From the NCBI GenBank assembly GCA_016699405.1, contig CP064972.1:4743501-4807500 (forward strand): a DNA stretch of 64,000 nucleotides, in the 5' to 3' direction. The notes under the pieces were generated by a model. The model saw only the letters and a list, made by a program, of their open reading frames with translations, was not told where the DNA came from and searched no databases. Position 1 is the stretch's first letter; the number at the start of each line of letters is the position of its first letter. This document shows, piece by piece, positions 1 to 13,254 of the stretch. The position numbers and the translations under genes are program-made. Origin of the DNA: Holophagales bacterium (GTDB taxonomy: Bacteria > Acidobacteriota > Thermoanaerobaculia > Multivoradales > JAGPDF01).

Positions 1-654
1 CGGGTTGATCCAGATTTCGACGCCGTTGACCAGCGCCGTGATCTCCTGCTTGACCGGGTCGACCGAGGCGGGGTCGTAGTTGCGCAACAGCTCGTCGATC
101 AGGTGCAGCAGCAGCATCGCCCCCACGGTTTCGTCGCCGTGGATCGACGAGGTGAGCAGCACCTCCGGCTCGTCTTCGTCGAGCGACGGGTTGTCGCTGA
201 TGCGGATCGCGTAGAGCCGGTGAGGGCGCGAGGTGTTGGCGCTCGGTCCGAGGTCGACGAGATGGCAGATGTCCGGGTAGGTCGTGCCACAGTCGGTCTC
301 GAACTGATTCATCATCGCCACGTAGCCGGACCAGGAGGGATAGGTGTCCCAGGCCTCGCCGACCCGGCCGTCGGCGCGCGTGCCCGGGTCCGGGTTGATC
401 CCGGGATCGGGCAGCTCCTCGACGACGTATCCGGCAGCGAGCAGCTTGGCAACGCCTTCTGGCGTGGTGTAGACGCGGACCGTGCCGTCGTCGTCGACGC
501 CATCGACATCGGCGAGCCGAGCGAGCGCGGCGAGACCCGACCGCTCCACGCCGTGAACCCGCAAGTAGCGCGGCCGATCCTCCGCCGCGCCGGTGCCGGA
601 CAGAGAGAGCAGGGCCAGGGCAGAGCCCAGAAGAAACCGGTGCAATCGACGCAT
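1..654 (-). CDS. M14-type zinc carboxypeptidase, secreted (C-terminal part outside window)
   Basis: This is the N-terminal 218 codons of a gene that runs off the left edge, still in frame at base 1. The start MRRLHRFLLGSALALLSLSG gives a short basic stretch plus hydrophobic core, that is, a signal peptide of about 20 residues. The motif SSIHGDETVG, followed by LLLHLIDELL, matches the HxxE zinc-binding region of M14 metallocarboxypeptidases; NGVEIWINP before the edge fits the family's next conserved strand. The third zinc ligand (His) and the catalytic Glu would lie outside the window. Such enzymes remove C-terminal residues from peptides in the periplasm or medium. It is divergent from the glycosyltransferase gene at 745. 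The family call is firm; substrate is unknown. Confidence 0.85.
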   Translation of the reverse strand, partial: MRRLHRFLLGSALALLSLSGTGAAEDRPRYLRVHGVERSGLAALARLADVDGVDDDGTVRVYTTPEGVAKLLAAGYVVEELPDPGINPDPGTRADGRVGEAWDTYPSWSGYVAMMNQFETDCGTTYPDICHLVDLGPSANTSRPHRLYAIRISDNPSLDEDEPEVLLTSSIHGDETVGAMLLLHLIDELLRNYDPASVDPVKQEITALVNGVEIWINP

Positions 655-744
655 GGCGAAAAGTGTAGGCCTCTGCCCCTTCCTCCGTCCTGCCCTATCG
701 GGTGGGCGCGACCGACCGTCCGGGCGGCGGTAGGATCCGCAACC

Positions 745-2319
745 ATGGCTTCCACGAAGCGAGCTCGACGAGGAATCGCTCCGCCGGCACCGGCGACGCC
801 GGAATCCGCACCCATCGCGCCGCCCGGCGGGGGAAGGTTCGCGCCGGCGCTCTCGCTCGGCGGGACCGCGATCGCGGTCTTCGCCTGGCTGGCCACGCTC
901 CGGCTCGGGGCGCCGCAACCCTGGTCCTACGACGAGTACTACCACCTCGTTCTGGCCCGCAGCTTCCCGCTCCACCGCTTCCCGTGGACCCCGTTCTCGA
1001 TCTTCGCCGACGCATTCGCCGACAAAGAACCGCTCTTCCACCTGCTGCTCGCTCCGTTCGCCTCCTGGCCGCTCACCCGTGCTGCCGCTGCCGGCGTCCT
1101 GCTCGGCCAGGCGGCGCTCGTGGCGGCGATGGCCTTCGCCCTCGTGCGGCTCGCCGCACCCCGTGCCTGGCTCTGGCTCGCCGCTCTGCCGGGGCTCGGC
1201 ACCCAGTTGCTCGGCCGCAGCGAGATGCTCCGGCCGCACATCTGGCTCATCGCCTTCACCGTGGTGACATTGGCCGCCCTGGCGACGGCGACACCCTGGT
1301 GGGCTCTCGCCGTCCTCGCCGCGCTCTTCGGCCTCGTTCACACGGGCGGCTGGATTGCCGTGCCGTTGGCGCTCGTCGCCTGCCTGCTCGCCTGGCGCGA
1401 CGGGGCCCCGCCACGGCGACTGGCCACGTGGAGGCCATGGCTCGCGACGACCGCCGGCTGGCTCGCCGGGCAGCTCCTGCATCCGAACTTCCCGGCCAAC
1501 TTCCGCCTCGCCTGGATCCAGAACGTCGTCGTCGTCTTCCAGTCGGCCGGCGGCGACGAGGCCCTGCGTTCGCAGCTCGGTGCCGAGCTGTTGCCGCCGT
1601 CGGCCGCGCTGCTGCGCAATCAATGGCCCGTCTTCCTCCTCACCGCGGCGCTGGTTGCCGCTCTGCTCGTCGAGCCCGCGGCACGGCGCTCGCGCGCGGT
1701 GTTGCTGTTCGCCGCCCCGGGGCTGGCCGCGCTCCTCGCCGGGACGCTCGTCATGCAGCGCTTCTTCGAGCTCGGCGGACCGCTCCTGCTGCTCGCCCTT
1801 GCCGCCGTCGCCGCGCAGAGCGAGCGTTCGCCCCGGCCGCTCGCCCGCCGCTTCGCGGTCCTGCTCGGCGCGGCGGTCTTCGTCCTCGTCACCGCGCTCG
1901 CCATGCGCTCGATCGCCGCCGACACCACCGCCGGGAAGATCTCCCCTCCGGACGGCATGGCCCGCTTCCTCGGTCAGACCGGCAAAGAGAAGGAACGCGT
2001 CTTCACCGCGCAGTGGGCCGATTCGGCGCCGCTCCTCTACCACGCACCGCAGCTCGAGTCGCTCGTGGCGCTCGATCCGACATTCTTCTTCGTCAAGGAT
2101 CCGGTGCGCTTCCGCGACTACGTGCGGATCGTCCAGGGGACCCACGAGAATCCGGCCACGGCGATCCGGGAGGAGTTCGGCGCACGTTGGGTGAGCGTCT
2201 GGAAGGCACCGGTCTACGAGCGGTTGGCTCGGCAGCTCGTCGCCGTGCCCGGCGCGACGATCGCCTTCAGCGACCGCGACTACCTGGTCTTCGATCTGGC
2301 CGGCGTGGCGAAGCCCTGA
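745..2319 (+). CDS. Polytopic membrane protein, GT-C (GT39/ArnT-like) glycosyltransferase
   Basis: Encodes 524 aa. The ATG at 745 is chosen because the open frame upstream has no family-like sequence, and a TAGGAT (-10-like) hexamer lies at 731-736. About ten hydrophobic helices follow a short cytoplasmic N-terminus, then a soluble C-terminal tail. The first periplasmic loop carries WSYDEYYHLVLARSF with an Asp-Glu pair at about residues 62-63, the place and type of the catalytic acidic motif in GT-C enzymes that use polyprenyl-phosphate sugars. Three other proteins in this window (22446, 27129, 31092) have the same arrangement (DEP, DEG, DER). Acceptor and sugar cannot be read from the sequence. 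It converges on mqnA. Confidence 0.65.
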   Translation: MASTKRARRGIAPPAPATPESAPIAPPGGGRFAPALSLGGTAIAVFAWLATLRLGAPQPWSYDEYYHLVLARSFPLHRFPWTPFSIFADAFADKEPLFHLLLAPFASWPLTRAAAAGVLLGQAALVAAMAFALVRLAAPRAWLWLAALPGLGTQLLGRSEMLRPHIWLIAFTVVTLAALATATPWWALAVLAALFGLVHTGGWIAVPLALVACLLAWRDGAPPRRLATWRPWLATTAGWLAGQLLHPNFPANFRLAWIQNVVVVFQSAGGDEALRSQLGAELLPPSAALLRNQWPVFLLTAALVAALLVEPAARRSRAVLLFAAPGLAALLAGTLVMQRFFELGGPLLLLALAAVAAQSERSPRPLARRFAVLLGAAVFVLVTALAMRSIAADTTAGKISPPDGMARFLGQTGKEKERVFTAQWADSAPLLYHAPQLESLVALDPTFFFVKDPVRFRDYVRIVQGTHENPATAIREEFGARWVSVWKAPVYERLARQLVAVPGATIAFSDRDYLVFDLAGVAKP

Positions 2320-2348
2320 GCTGAGCTCGCCCGAACGCGGGAGCGTCG

Positions 2349-3188
2349 CTAGGCCGGCGACGGCGGTCGCCAGAGGGGAACCTCGGCGAGCCCGGGCGTG
2401 AGGTCGTGGCGCGCCGCGCGCCGGTGGAACTCGGCGATGCCGGCGAGCTCGGAGAGGCCGAGCTCGTAGCGCAGGTTCGCCGTGAAGTAGGTCCGCATCA
2501 CCTCGGCAGACAGGCCGCTCGCGTCGCTCGCCTCGACGACGATCCGCTCGAGATCGGCGCGACCGGACTCGTAGCTCGCCGTGAGCAGGTCGGCCACCCG
2601 GGGATGGCGGCACGACGGCGCGACGGCCCAGACGGCGAAGACGAACGGCAGACCGGTGAGCGCCTTCCACTCCGCGGCGAGATCGGTGACGCGGTAGCGC
2701 GCCCGGTCGACGTGCAGCGCCGGGTCGCCGATCACCAGTGCCGCGTCGTGCGCGTCGAGCATCTCCTCGACCCGCGGCGCGGCCGGGAAGAACCGCGGCG
2801 AAACGCCGTGGCGCTCGGCGAGCACGAGGCGCAGCAGTGCGACCGACGTGCGGCTGTTCTCGTCGACCGCCACGCTGCCGATCTCCCGCGGCGCGCAGTG
2901 CGAGACGAGCAGCACGCTGCGCACCTCCTCGGTGGCCGCGATGCCGAGACCGGGGACGATCGAGAGACCGGGGATGCGCTGCAGCTCGATCGTCGGCAGC
3001 AGGCCGACGTCGAGCGTGCCGGCACGCAGGCGGTCGGCTAGCGCCGCCGGGGAGAGATCCTCGGCGGCCACCTCGCCGGCAGCGCGTCCCGCGGCCCGCA
3101 GCCGCTCGGGGTGCCAGAGCCCCCAGGCGAGCGGCCAGGCGTTGAGGTAGTGGACGACGCCGACGCGGAGAGGAAAGCTGGCGCTCAT
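2349..3188 (-). CDS. mqnA: Chorismate dehydratase MqnA (futalosine menaquinone pathway)
   Basis: Encodes 279 aa, the usual MqnA size. It starts RVGVVHYLNAWPLAWGL, the substrate-binding-protein-like N-terminus of MqnA/MqnD proteins, followed by LSPAALADRLRAGTLDVGLL and VAVDENSRTSVALLRL. MqnA dehydrates chorismate to 3-[(1-carboxyvinyl)oxy]benzoate, the first step of the futalosine route to menaquinone, in the cytosol. No other mqn gene lies in the window, so the rest of the pathway must be elsewhere. It lies downstream of rho on the same strand, separated by about 110 nt that include a strong hairpin at rho's stop codon. Its presence implies menaquinone-based respiration. Confidence 0.88.
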   Translation of the reverse strand: MSASFPLRVGVVHYLNAWPLAWGLWHPERLRAAGRAAGEVAAEDLSPAALADRLRAGTLDVGLLPTIELQRIPGLSIVPGLGIAATEEVRSVLLVSHCAPREIGSVAVDENSRTSVALLRLVLAERHGVSPRFFPAAPRVEEMLDAHDAALVIGDPALHVDRARYRVTDLAAEWKALTGLPFVFAVWAVAPSCRHPRVADLLTASYESGRADLERIVVEASDASGLSAEVMRTYFTANLRYELGLSELAGIAEFHRRAARHDLTPGLAEVPLWRPPSPA

Positions 3189-3273
3189 GGCAGCGGGTGG
3201 ACGGAACGCTGCCGGGCGGGGGGATGTGGCGACTCCCCCGCCCGGATCCCTCGCCGATGGCGCCGGCTCGGGA

Positions 3274-3297
3274 TGACCGCGACCCTTCGGGCCGCGG

Positions 3298-3300
<3 letters not shown>
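3274..3300 (-). terminator. Stem-loop containing the rho stop codon
   Basis: TGACCGCG (3274-3281) pairs perfectly with CGCGGTCA (3293-3300), with three further C-G pairs inside and a TTC loop. The rho stop codon is part of the stem. There is no T-tract after it on the minus strand, so it could be a weak or Rho-assisted terminator, an mRNA 3'-end stabiliser, or an attenuator before mqnA. Confidence 0.4.
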
Positions 3301-4630
<1,330 letters not shown>

Positions 4631-4638
<8 letters not shown>

Positions 4639-5317
4639 GTTCTTCTTTCCTCGTCTCATGCGGCGCGCACGCGACCGCGAGAATGTCTTCGACGTGTCTC
4701 CAGAGCTCACGAGCTCCCTCCCCGGTGTGGGACGAAAAGGCGAAGAGCGGGGTCTCCGCGCCGAGATCGAGGGCCGCCCGGATGCCGGAGAGCGCCGCCT
4801 GGCGCCGTCCGCGGGAGAGCTTGTCGATCTTGGTGGCGACCACGGTGAACGCGACCCCGAGATCCTCGAGGTAGTCCGCCGCCTGGGCGTCGAGCGCGGT
4901 AGCGCCGACCTCGGCGTCGACCAGCAACAACACGCGCCGCGCCGGCTTCGTGCGGCGCAGGTAAGCGTCGATCAGGCGCCCCCACTGCTCGCGGTCGTCG
5001 CGAGCGGCACGGGCATACCCGTATCCCGGCAGGTCGACGACCAGGAAGCGGTCCTCGACCAGAAAGTAGTGCAACGCCCGGGTTCTCCCCGGCGTGCGGC
5101 TCACCCGGGCGAGCGACGAGGCGCCGAGCAGCCGATTGAGCAACGACGACTTGCCGACGTTCGAGCGCCCGGCGATGGCGATCTCCGGGCGGCTTTCGTC
5201 CCGCAGATCGCCTTCGGCGAATACCGATCGGTGAAGCTCGGCCCTCGGGATCCTCAATTTTCCTGGTGCTCTCCGGCCCGTTCGGTGGGCCCCGCGGCGC
5301 CGCTCAGGCACCGCCAC
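4631..5317 (-). CDS. engB: Ribosome biogenesis GTPase EngB (YsxC/YihA)
   Basis: Encodes 228 aa from a GTG at 5317. Signature motifs are all present: G1 GRSNVGKSSLLN, G3 DLPGYGYA, G4 TKID, plus the conserved SRTPGRTRALHYF switch-I region. EngB is a small TRAFAC GTPase needed for large ribosomal subunit assembly. The first 25 or so residues are basic and not family-like, so a TTG just upstream of the LRIPRAEL segment is an alternative start. It lies 77 nt after lon and its stop (TAA, 4631-4633) sits inside rho. The lon-engB order is common in bacteria. Confidence 0.93.
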
Positions 5318-5394
5318 GGATTGATGATCGGATTTCCAAACAGGAGCGGCCGCCCGAGCGCTCTCGGGCTTCCAGGCGGCCTCGATGATTCGTT

Positions 5395-7812
<2,418 letters not shown>

Positions 7813-7848
7813 CTTTCTTCAGCCTTCTCGGTCGGGGCGCGGGTCGCT

Positions 7849-9087
<1,239 letters not shown>

Positions 9088-9140
9088 CTCTCCTCCGTCG
9101 GACCGCTCGCCGCGCGGGCGTATCCACTGCCTAGAACACC

Positions 9141-9217
9141 CGCCCCGGACCGCCTATTCCGCGCTCCGGTCCGCCGGGGCGAAGGAGGCGGGAGGCCCGG
9201 CGTACGGGCCCCGCCTC
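9141..9217 (-). promoter_or_regulatory. Two adjacent stem-loops in the clpP-clpX gap
   Basis: Hairpin 1: CGCCCCGGACCG (9141-9152) pairs with CGGTCC (9167-9172) and GGGGCG (9176-9181), with a GCC bulge. Hairpin 2: GAGGCGGG (9185-9192) with CCCGCCTC (9210-9217), continued inside by GCCCG/CGGGC around a 5-nt loop. Neither is followed by a T-tract on the minus strand. They could set the clpP:clpX ratio by partial termination, RNA processing or mRNA protection. Confidence 0.45.
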
Positions 9218-9252
9218 TTGCACCGGCATGATACTAGACGACTTTCCGCCGC

Positions 9253-9840
9253 CTACGACTTGCGCTTGACCATCACCTCGTCGGCCAGACCGTAGGCGAC
9301 GGCCTCCTCGGCCGAGAGGATCTTGTCGCGCTCGGTGTCGGCGTGGATCGACTCGACGTCCTTGCCGGTGTGGAAGGCGAGGATCTCGTCGATGCGCTCC
9401 CGCATCTTCAGCAGCTCGCGGGCGTGGATCTCGATCTCGGTCTGCTGCCCGGCGAGCCCGTAGAGCAGCGGCTGGTGGATCAGTACCCGGCTGTTCGGCA
9501 GGACGCGGCGCTTGCCCTTGCTGCCGGCAGCGAGCAGCACCGCGGCCATCGAGGCGGCCTGACCGATGCAGAAGGTCGCCACCTCGGGCTTGATGTGCTG
9601 CATCGTGTCGTAGATGGCGAGGCCCGCCGTCACCGAGCCGCCCGGCGAGTTGATGTAGAGGTGGACGTCGCGCTCGGGGTTCTCCGCCTCGAGGAAGAGC
9701 AATTGCGCGATGACCAGGCTCGCCACCTCGTCGTCGACCGGACGGCCGAGGAAGATGATGTTGTCCTTGAGCAGCCGCGAATAGATGTCGTAGGCGCGCT
9801 CGCCGCGGCTGGACTGCTCGACCACCATCGGGATGAGCAT
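9253..9840 (-). CDS. clpP: ATP-dependent Clp protease proteolytic subunit ClpP
   Basis: Encodes 195 aa from MLIPMVVEQSSRGERAYD at 9840, preceded by CTGAACGGAGGAATCC, an excellent ribosome binding site; an upstream extension exists but is not family-like. Catalytic Ser lies in CIGQAASMAAVLLAAG, catalytic His in RVLIHQPLYGL, and Asp in the C-terminal third (DTERDKILSAEEA region). ClpP forms the tetradecameric serine-peptidase barrel that works with ClpX. It starts 13 nt after the trigger factor stop and is therefore co-transcribed with tig. Confidence 0.97.
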   Translation of the reverse strand: MLIPMVVEQSSRGERAYDIYSRLLKDNIIFLGRPVDDEVASLVIAQLLFLEAENPERDVHLYINSPGGSVTAGLAIYDTMQHIKPEVATFCIGQAASMAAVLLAAGSKGKRRVLPNSRVLIHQPLLYGLAGQQTEIEIHARELLKMRERIDEILAFHTGKDVESIHADTERDKILSAEEAVAYGLADEVMVKRKS

Positions 9841-9853
9841 CGGATTCCTCCGT

Positions 9854-11152
9854 TCAGGGCTTGGCGGCGGGCGGCGCGTCGGTCGCCGCGGCATCGTCGC
9901 TGAGCAGCAGGTCGAGGGTCTTCTCGCGCCGCAATTGCAGGCGCACCCCGGCGAGCTGGCCGTTCTGATCGAGGCTCTGGCGCACGGCGAGCGTCGACCG
10001 ACCCTGGGCGCGGGCGAATCCGGCGAGCGCGGCCTCGAACTCCTCCTCGCTCACCGCCACGCCCTTCTCGCCGGCGATGGCGTCGAGCAGCAGGCGCGAG
10101 TGGACGCGCCGCTCCGCCTGCGGCTTGAGCTGGCCGAGCATCCCCTGCCAGTCGATCGGCGAGCGCTCGAGGTCGACACCGCGCGACGCCAGGTTCTCGG
10201 CGTACTCGCGCAGCATCCCTTCGCTCTCGTGCTGCACGACACCCTGCGGCAGCTCGAGCGGATGACGCTCGATGAGCTGGGAGAGCAGGGCCTGCTCGCG
10301 CTGCCGCCGCCGCTCGCGCATGCGCGCCTGGCGCAGACTTCCGGCGACCGAGGTACGCAGCTCGTCGAGCTTGGTGAAGCGACCGAGCTTGGCGGCGAAG
10401 GCGTCGTCGAGCTCGGGCAGAACGGGGCGCTTGACCTCCTCGACGGCAGCGCGGAAACGCCGCGTCTTGGCCTCGTCGCCCTCCCCTTCCGTGCGCTCGA
10501 ACGACCGCTCCTGGCCCGGCTGCGCGCCGGTCAGGGCGAGGGTCAGCTCTTCCCATACCCCCTTGTCGCCGAGCTCGACCTCGACGTCCTGCGTGTGCGT
10601 GTGCGGATGTCCGGCGTGCTCGTCGGCCGCGACGTCCTCGGTGATCTTCACCTTGGCCCGGTCGCCGTGCGCCGCGGGCCGCTCGGCGGGCACCCAGTCG
10701 GCGGCCTGGTGACGCAGCTCGGCGAGCGCCCCGTCGATCTCCTCGTCGGTCGGCTCGGTGCGCAGCTCGGGCAGGTTGAAGTCGACCAGGTTGCGCAGCT
10801 CGACGACCGGCCGGACCTCGACCGTCGCGGTGAAGCGCAAAGGCTCGCCGGACTTGTACTCCACGCCGGCGACCTCCGGGGAGCCCATCGGATCGAGCTC
10901 CTTCTCCGCCGCCGCCTGCTTCCAGTACCGCGGCACCAGACGCTCGACCAGACGCTGCTCGACCTCACCCTCGAACTGCTTACGCACCAGCGAGAGCGGC
11001 ACCTTGCCGCGGCGGAACCCGGGGATGCGCGCCTCGCGCGCCACGTCCTGCAGCACGCGGGAGGACTCGGCCTCGACCGCGGCGGCGGGAACCTCGACCT
11101 GCAGCTTCTTGCGGCAGGGGCCGACCTCTTCGATAGACAGCACGACGCTCAT
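9854..11152 (-). CDS. tig: Trigger factor, ribosome-associated chaperone and prolyl isomerase
   Basis: Encodes 432 aa. The start MSVVLSIEEVGPCRKKLQVEVP (11152) matches the trigger-factor N-terminus; a longer open frame would run into the tRNA-Leu gene and is rejected. The ribosome-binding signature appears as IPGFRRGKVPLSLVRKQF, followed by an FKBP-like PPIase domain in the middle (about 150-240) and a helical C-terminal arm. The PPIase domain contains a His-rich insert (DEHAGHPHTHTQD). Trigger factor binds nascent chains at the ribosome exit. It heads the tig-clpP-clpX-lon order and follows two tRNA genes. Confidence 0.95.
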   Translation of the reverse strand: MSVVLSIEEVGPCRKKLQVEVPAAAVEAESSRVLQDVAREARIPGFRRGKVPLSLVRKQFEGEVEQRLVERLVPRYWKQAAAEKELDPMGSPEVAGVEYKSGEPLRFTATVEVRPVVELRNLVDFNLPELRTEPTDEEIDGALAELRHQAADWVPAERPAAHGDRAKVKITEDVAADEHAGHPHTHTQDVEVELGDKGVWEELTLALTGAQPGQERSFERTEGEGDEAKTRRFRAAVEEVKRPVLPELDDAFAAKLGRFTKLDELRTSVAGSLRQARMRERRRQREQALLSQLIERHPLELPQGVVQHESEGMLREYAENLASRGVDLERSPIDWQGMLGQLKPQAERRVHSRLLLDAIAGEKGVAVSEEEFEAALAGFARAQGRSTLAVRQSLDQNGQLAGVRLQLRREKTLDLLLSDDAAATDAPPAAKP

Positions 11153-11209
11153 CGGCGGCTCATGATCCTTTCTCTCGTCGGAGAACCCGGAGAGCTCCGG
11201 GCGAGTGGA

Positions 11210-11298
11210 TGGTGCGAAAGGGGGGACTCGAACCCCCAACCCGATCACTCGGGACTAGATCCTAAGTCTAGCGCGTATACCAGTTCCGCCACTTTCGC
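11210..11298 (-). tRNA. tRNA-Leu (anticodon UAG)
   Basis: The minus strand folds as a class-II tRNA. Acceptor GCGAAAG (11298-11292) pairs with CTTTCGC, followed by an encoded ACCA. The anticodon stem CTAGA/TCTAG encloses the loop CTTAGGA, giving anticodon TAG. The T-arm GGGGGTTCGAGTCCCCC is intact. The long variable arm (CCCGAGTGATCGGG) is typical of leucine tRNAs. It lies between tRNA-Lys and tig. Confidence 0.95.
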
Positions 11299-11348
11299 GT
11301 CGACGGTCTAGCCCTGACTGAATAGTACGGCGAAGGGAGGGGACGGGT

Positions 11349-11424
11349 TGGTGAGCCGCGTAGGACTTGAACCTACAACCCGCAGATTAAGAGTCTGCTG
11401 CTCTACCAATTGAGCTAGCGGCCC
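11349..11424 (-). tRNA. tRNA-Lys (anticodon CUU)
   Basis: 76 nt on the minus strand. Acceptor GGGCCGC pairs with GCGGCTC (one G-U pair) and the CCA end is encoded. The D-arm contains GCTCAATTGGTAGAGC. The anticodon stem GCAGA/TCTGC carries loop CTCTTAA, anticodon CTT. The T-arm TAGGTTCAAGTCCTA is intact. It is the first gene of the tRNA-Lys, tRNA-Leu, tig array. Confidence 0.95.
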
Positions 11425-11507
11425 ACTGCGAGGCGGGAATATAGCACCGGCTTCTCGCGGGAAACAACCCCTCGCTCGATTTTCCGATTCGGGGCCGAAA
11501 CCAGGGC

Positions 11508-12188
11508 TCAGAGCAGGCTCTTGATCTCGGCCCGACCGAGGTCCGAGATCGCCGAGATGATCAGTGCGGCGGTGCCGCGGTCGAACGACGGGATGTCGAT
11601 GACCACGTCGAGCGCCCCCTCCTCGTCGGTCTCCCCCGCCGAGACGGTCCGCGGCTCGGCGACGGTCGAGAGGATCTTGACCATCACTTGCGCCCCGGCG
11701 ATCGGCTGCCCGGTCTTGCTCGAGGTCGCCCGGACGCTCACCACGTTGCGAGAGCCGGGCACCACCTGGCCCTCGCCTTCGATCGACAGGACGAGTTGCT
11801 CGTTCTCCGCCTCGCTCGACAGGTAGTCGAGGATGACCTGGTCGAGCGTCGGCCCGCCGGGACTGTCGAGCGCCGAGAACGAACCGGTGGTCGCGCTCGC
11901 GCGTGGCGCGGGACGGATGCCGAGGCGGGCGGCGATCTTGTCGTCGAATCGGCCCGAGCGGATCGCCGCGATGATCGTCCGGTGCTGGTGGTCCATCAGG
12001 CCGGCGATCTCGCGCTCTCCCTTGCCCTCGGCCACCAGCGCGGCATAGCTCGAGCGGCGTGCCGCCAGCACCTGCCCGCTGACGTAGATGATGCTCTCGA
12101 CGAACGGGTTGGCGAGGCCCTTGTCCTCGGTCTGGACGTGAAGGACCACGTCCCCGTGGCGGACGTCGGTGTTGTAGCCCGTGATCAT
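11508..12188 (-). CDS. Hypothetical protein with C-terminal Ig-like beta domain
   Basis: Encodes 226 aa, no enzyme family recognised. The N-terminus (TGYNTDVRHGDVVLHVQTED, then NPFVESIIYVSGQVLAARRS) is a compact mixed alpha/beta segment without a signal peptide. A helical part (residues about 45-85) and a low-complexity linker follow. Residues about 130-226 (LSIEGEGQVVPGSRNVVSV, GQPIAGAQVMVKI, DEEGALDVVIDIP) alternate like a bacterial Ig-like or transthyretin-like domain with the usual turn glycine. No clear Shine-Dalgarno precedes the ATG. It lies upstream of the tRNA genes on the same strand and is divergent from the crotonase gene. Function unknown. Confidence 0.7.
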   Translation of the reverse strand: MITGYNTDVRHGDVVLHVQTEDKGLANPFVESIIYVSGQVLAARRSSYAALVAEGKGEREIAGLMDHQHRTIIAAIRSGRFDDKIAARLGIRPAPRASATTGSFSALDSPGGPTLDQVILDYLSSEAENEQLVLSIEGEGQVVPGSRNVVSVRATSSKTGQPIAGAQVMVKILSTVAEPRTVSAGETDEEGALDVVIDIPSFDRGTAALIISAISDLGRAEIKSLL

Positions 12189-12369
12189 CGAAGCGCCGGA
12201 GGGAGTCGGAAGATCGCGTCATTGTACGGACGCGCGGCGCAAGGGGTCAAGGAGAACCGTCCGGATCCGGTTTGACCGCCGTCCGCCTCGTGCCAGAATC
12301 GCCGCCCGAGCGTTCCAGAAGGGCCCCGACGAGGAGGCCCGCCGATCCAACGACAGGAGGACCCTGACG

Positions 12370-13182
12370 ATGTCGCAGCACACCGCCGAACCGGCCGCGC
12401 GCACCCTGGTGCATTACGAGGCCCGCGAGGGCGTCGCCTACCTCACGTTGGACGACCCGCCGGCCAACACCTACACCTACGAGATGATGCGTCACCTCGA
12501 CGAGGCCGTCCTGCGCGCCCGGATGGACAACGACGTCCACGTCGTCGTGCTCAAGGGCCAGGGCGAGAAGTTCTTCTGCGCCGGCGCCAACATCGCGATG
12601 CTCCAGCAGGCCGAGCCGCGCTTCAAGTACTACTTCTGCCTGCACGCCAACGAGACGCTCAACCGTCTCGAACAGACGCCGAAGCTGGTGATCGCCGCGC
12701 TCAACGGGCACACCGTCGGCGGCGGCCTCGAGATCGCCATGGCGGCCGACCTGCGCGTCGCCAGGAAGGACGCCGGCAAGCTCGGCCTGCCGGAGATCAA
12801 CCTCGGCGTCCTTCCGGGCACCGGCGGCACCCAGCGACTTTCGCGGCTGGTCGGCAAGAGCAAGGCGATCGATCTGATGATCACCGGCGACCTGCTCACC
12901 TTCGAGCAGGGGCTCGAGCTCGGCATCGTCAACCGCATCTTCGCCGGCGAGGGGTTCCTCGAGCAGGTCCACGCCTTCGCTCGCGAGTTCTGTCCTCCCA
13001 ACCGCGCCTCCAAGGCCGTCGGCCGGATCAAGCGCTCGGTGCAGTCGGGCTGGGAGGTGCCGTTCGAAAGCGCGCTCGCCATCGAGCGCGAGCTGCAGCA
13101 GCAGCTCTTCGAGAGCGCCGACGCCAAGGAAGGGCTCGACGCCTACGTCAACAAGCGCCGCCCGGGCTTCAGCGGTCGCTGA
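12370..13182 (+). CDS. Enoyl-CoA hydratase/isomerase family protein (crotonase 1)
   Basis: Encodes 270 aa. The start is the ATG at 12370 with GACAGGAGGACCCTGACG before it. Crotonase oxyanion-hole elements are FFCAGANIAML and GHTVGGGLEIAMAADLR; the two glutamates used in hydration are present (GGGLE and LGLPEINLG), followed by LPGTGGTQRLSRLVG. Residues about 15-260 cover the whole fold. It probably hydrates trans-2-enoyl-CoA. It is the first gene of a plus-strand acyl-CoA cluster with a thiolase and two more crotonases that are clearly different from it in sequence. Exact substrate cannot be assigned. Confidence 0.9.
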   Translation: MSQHTAEPAARTLVHYEAREGVAYLTLDDPPANTYTYEMMRHLDEAVLRARMDNDVHVVVLKGQGEKFFCAGANIAMLQQAEPRFKYYFCLHANETLNRLEQTPKLVIAALNGHTVGGGLEIAMAADLRVARKDAGKLGLPEINLGVLPGTGGTQRLSRLVGKSKAIDLMITGDLLTFEQGLELGIVNRIFAGEGFLEQVHAFAREFCPPNRASKAVGRIKRSVQSGWEVPFESALAIERELQQQLFESADAKEGLDAYVNKRRPGFSGR

Positions 13183-13254
13183 GCCGCCTGCGCACACGTG
13201 CCGCCGGCCGGACCGGCGGGCGGCACGTGGCGAGCCGACTGGTCGCTCTCCGCC

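Noticed and set aside
11153..11248. Upstream extension of trigger factor to 11248
   Set aside because: It would run into the tRNA-Leu gene and gives no conserved sequence.
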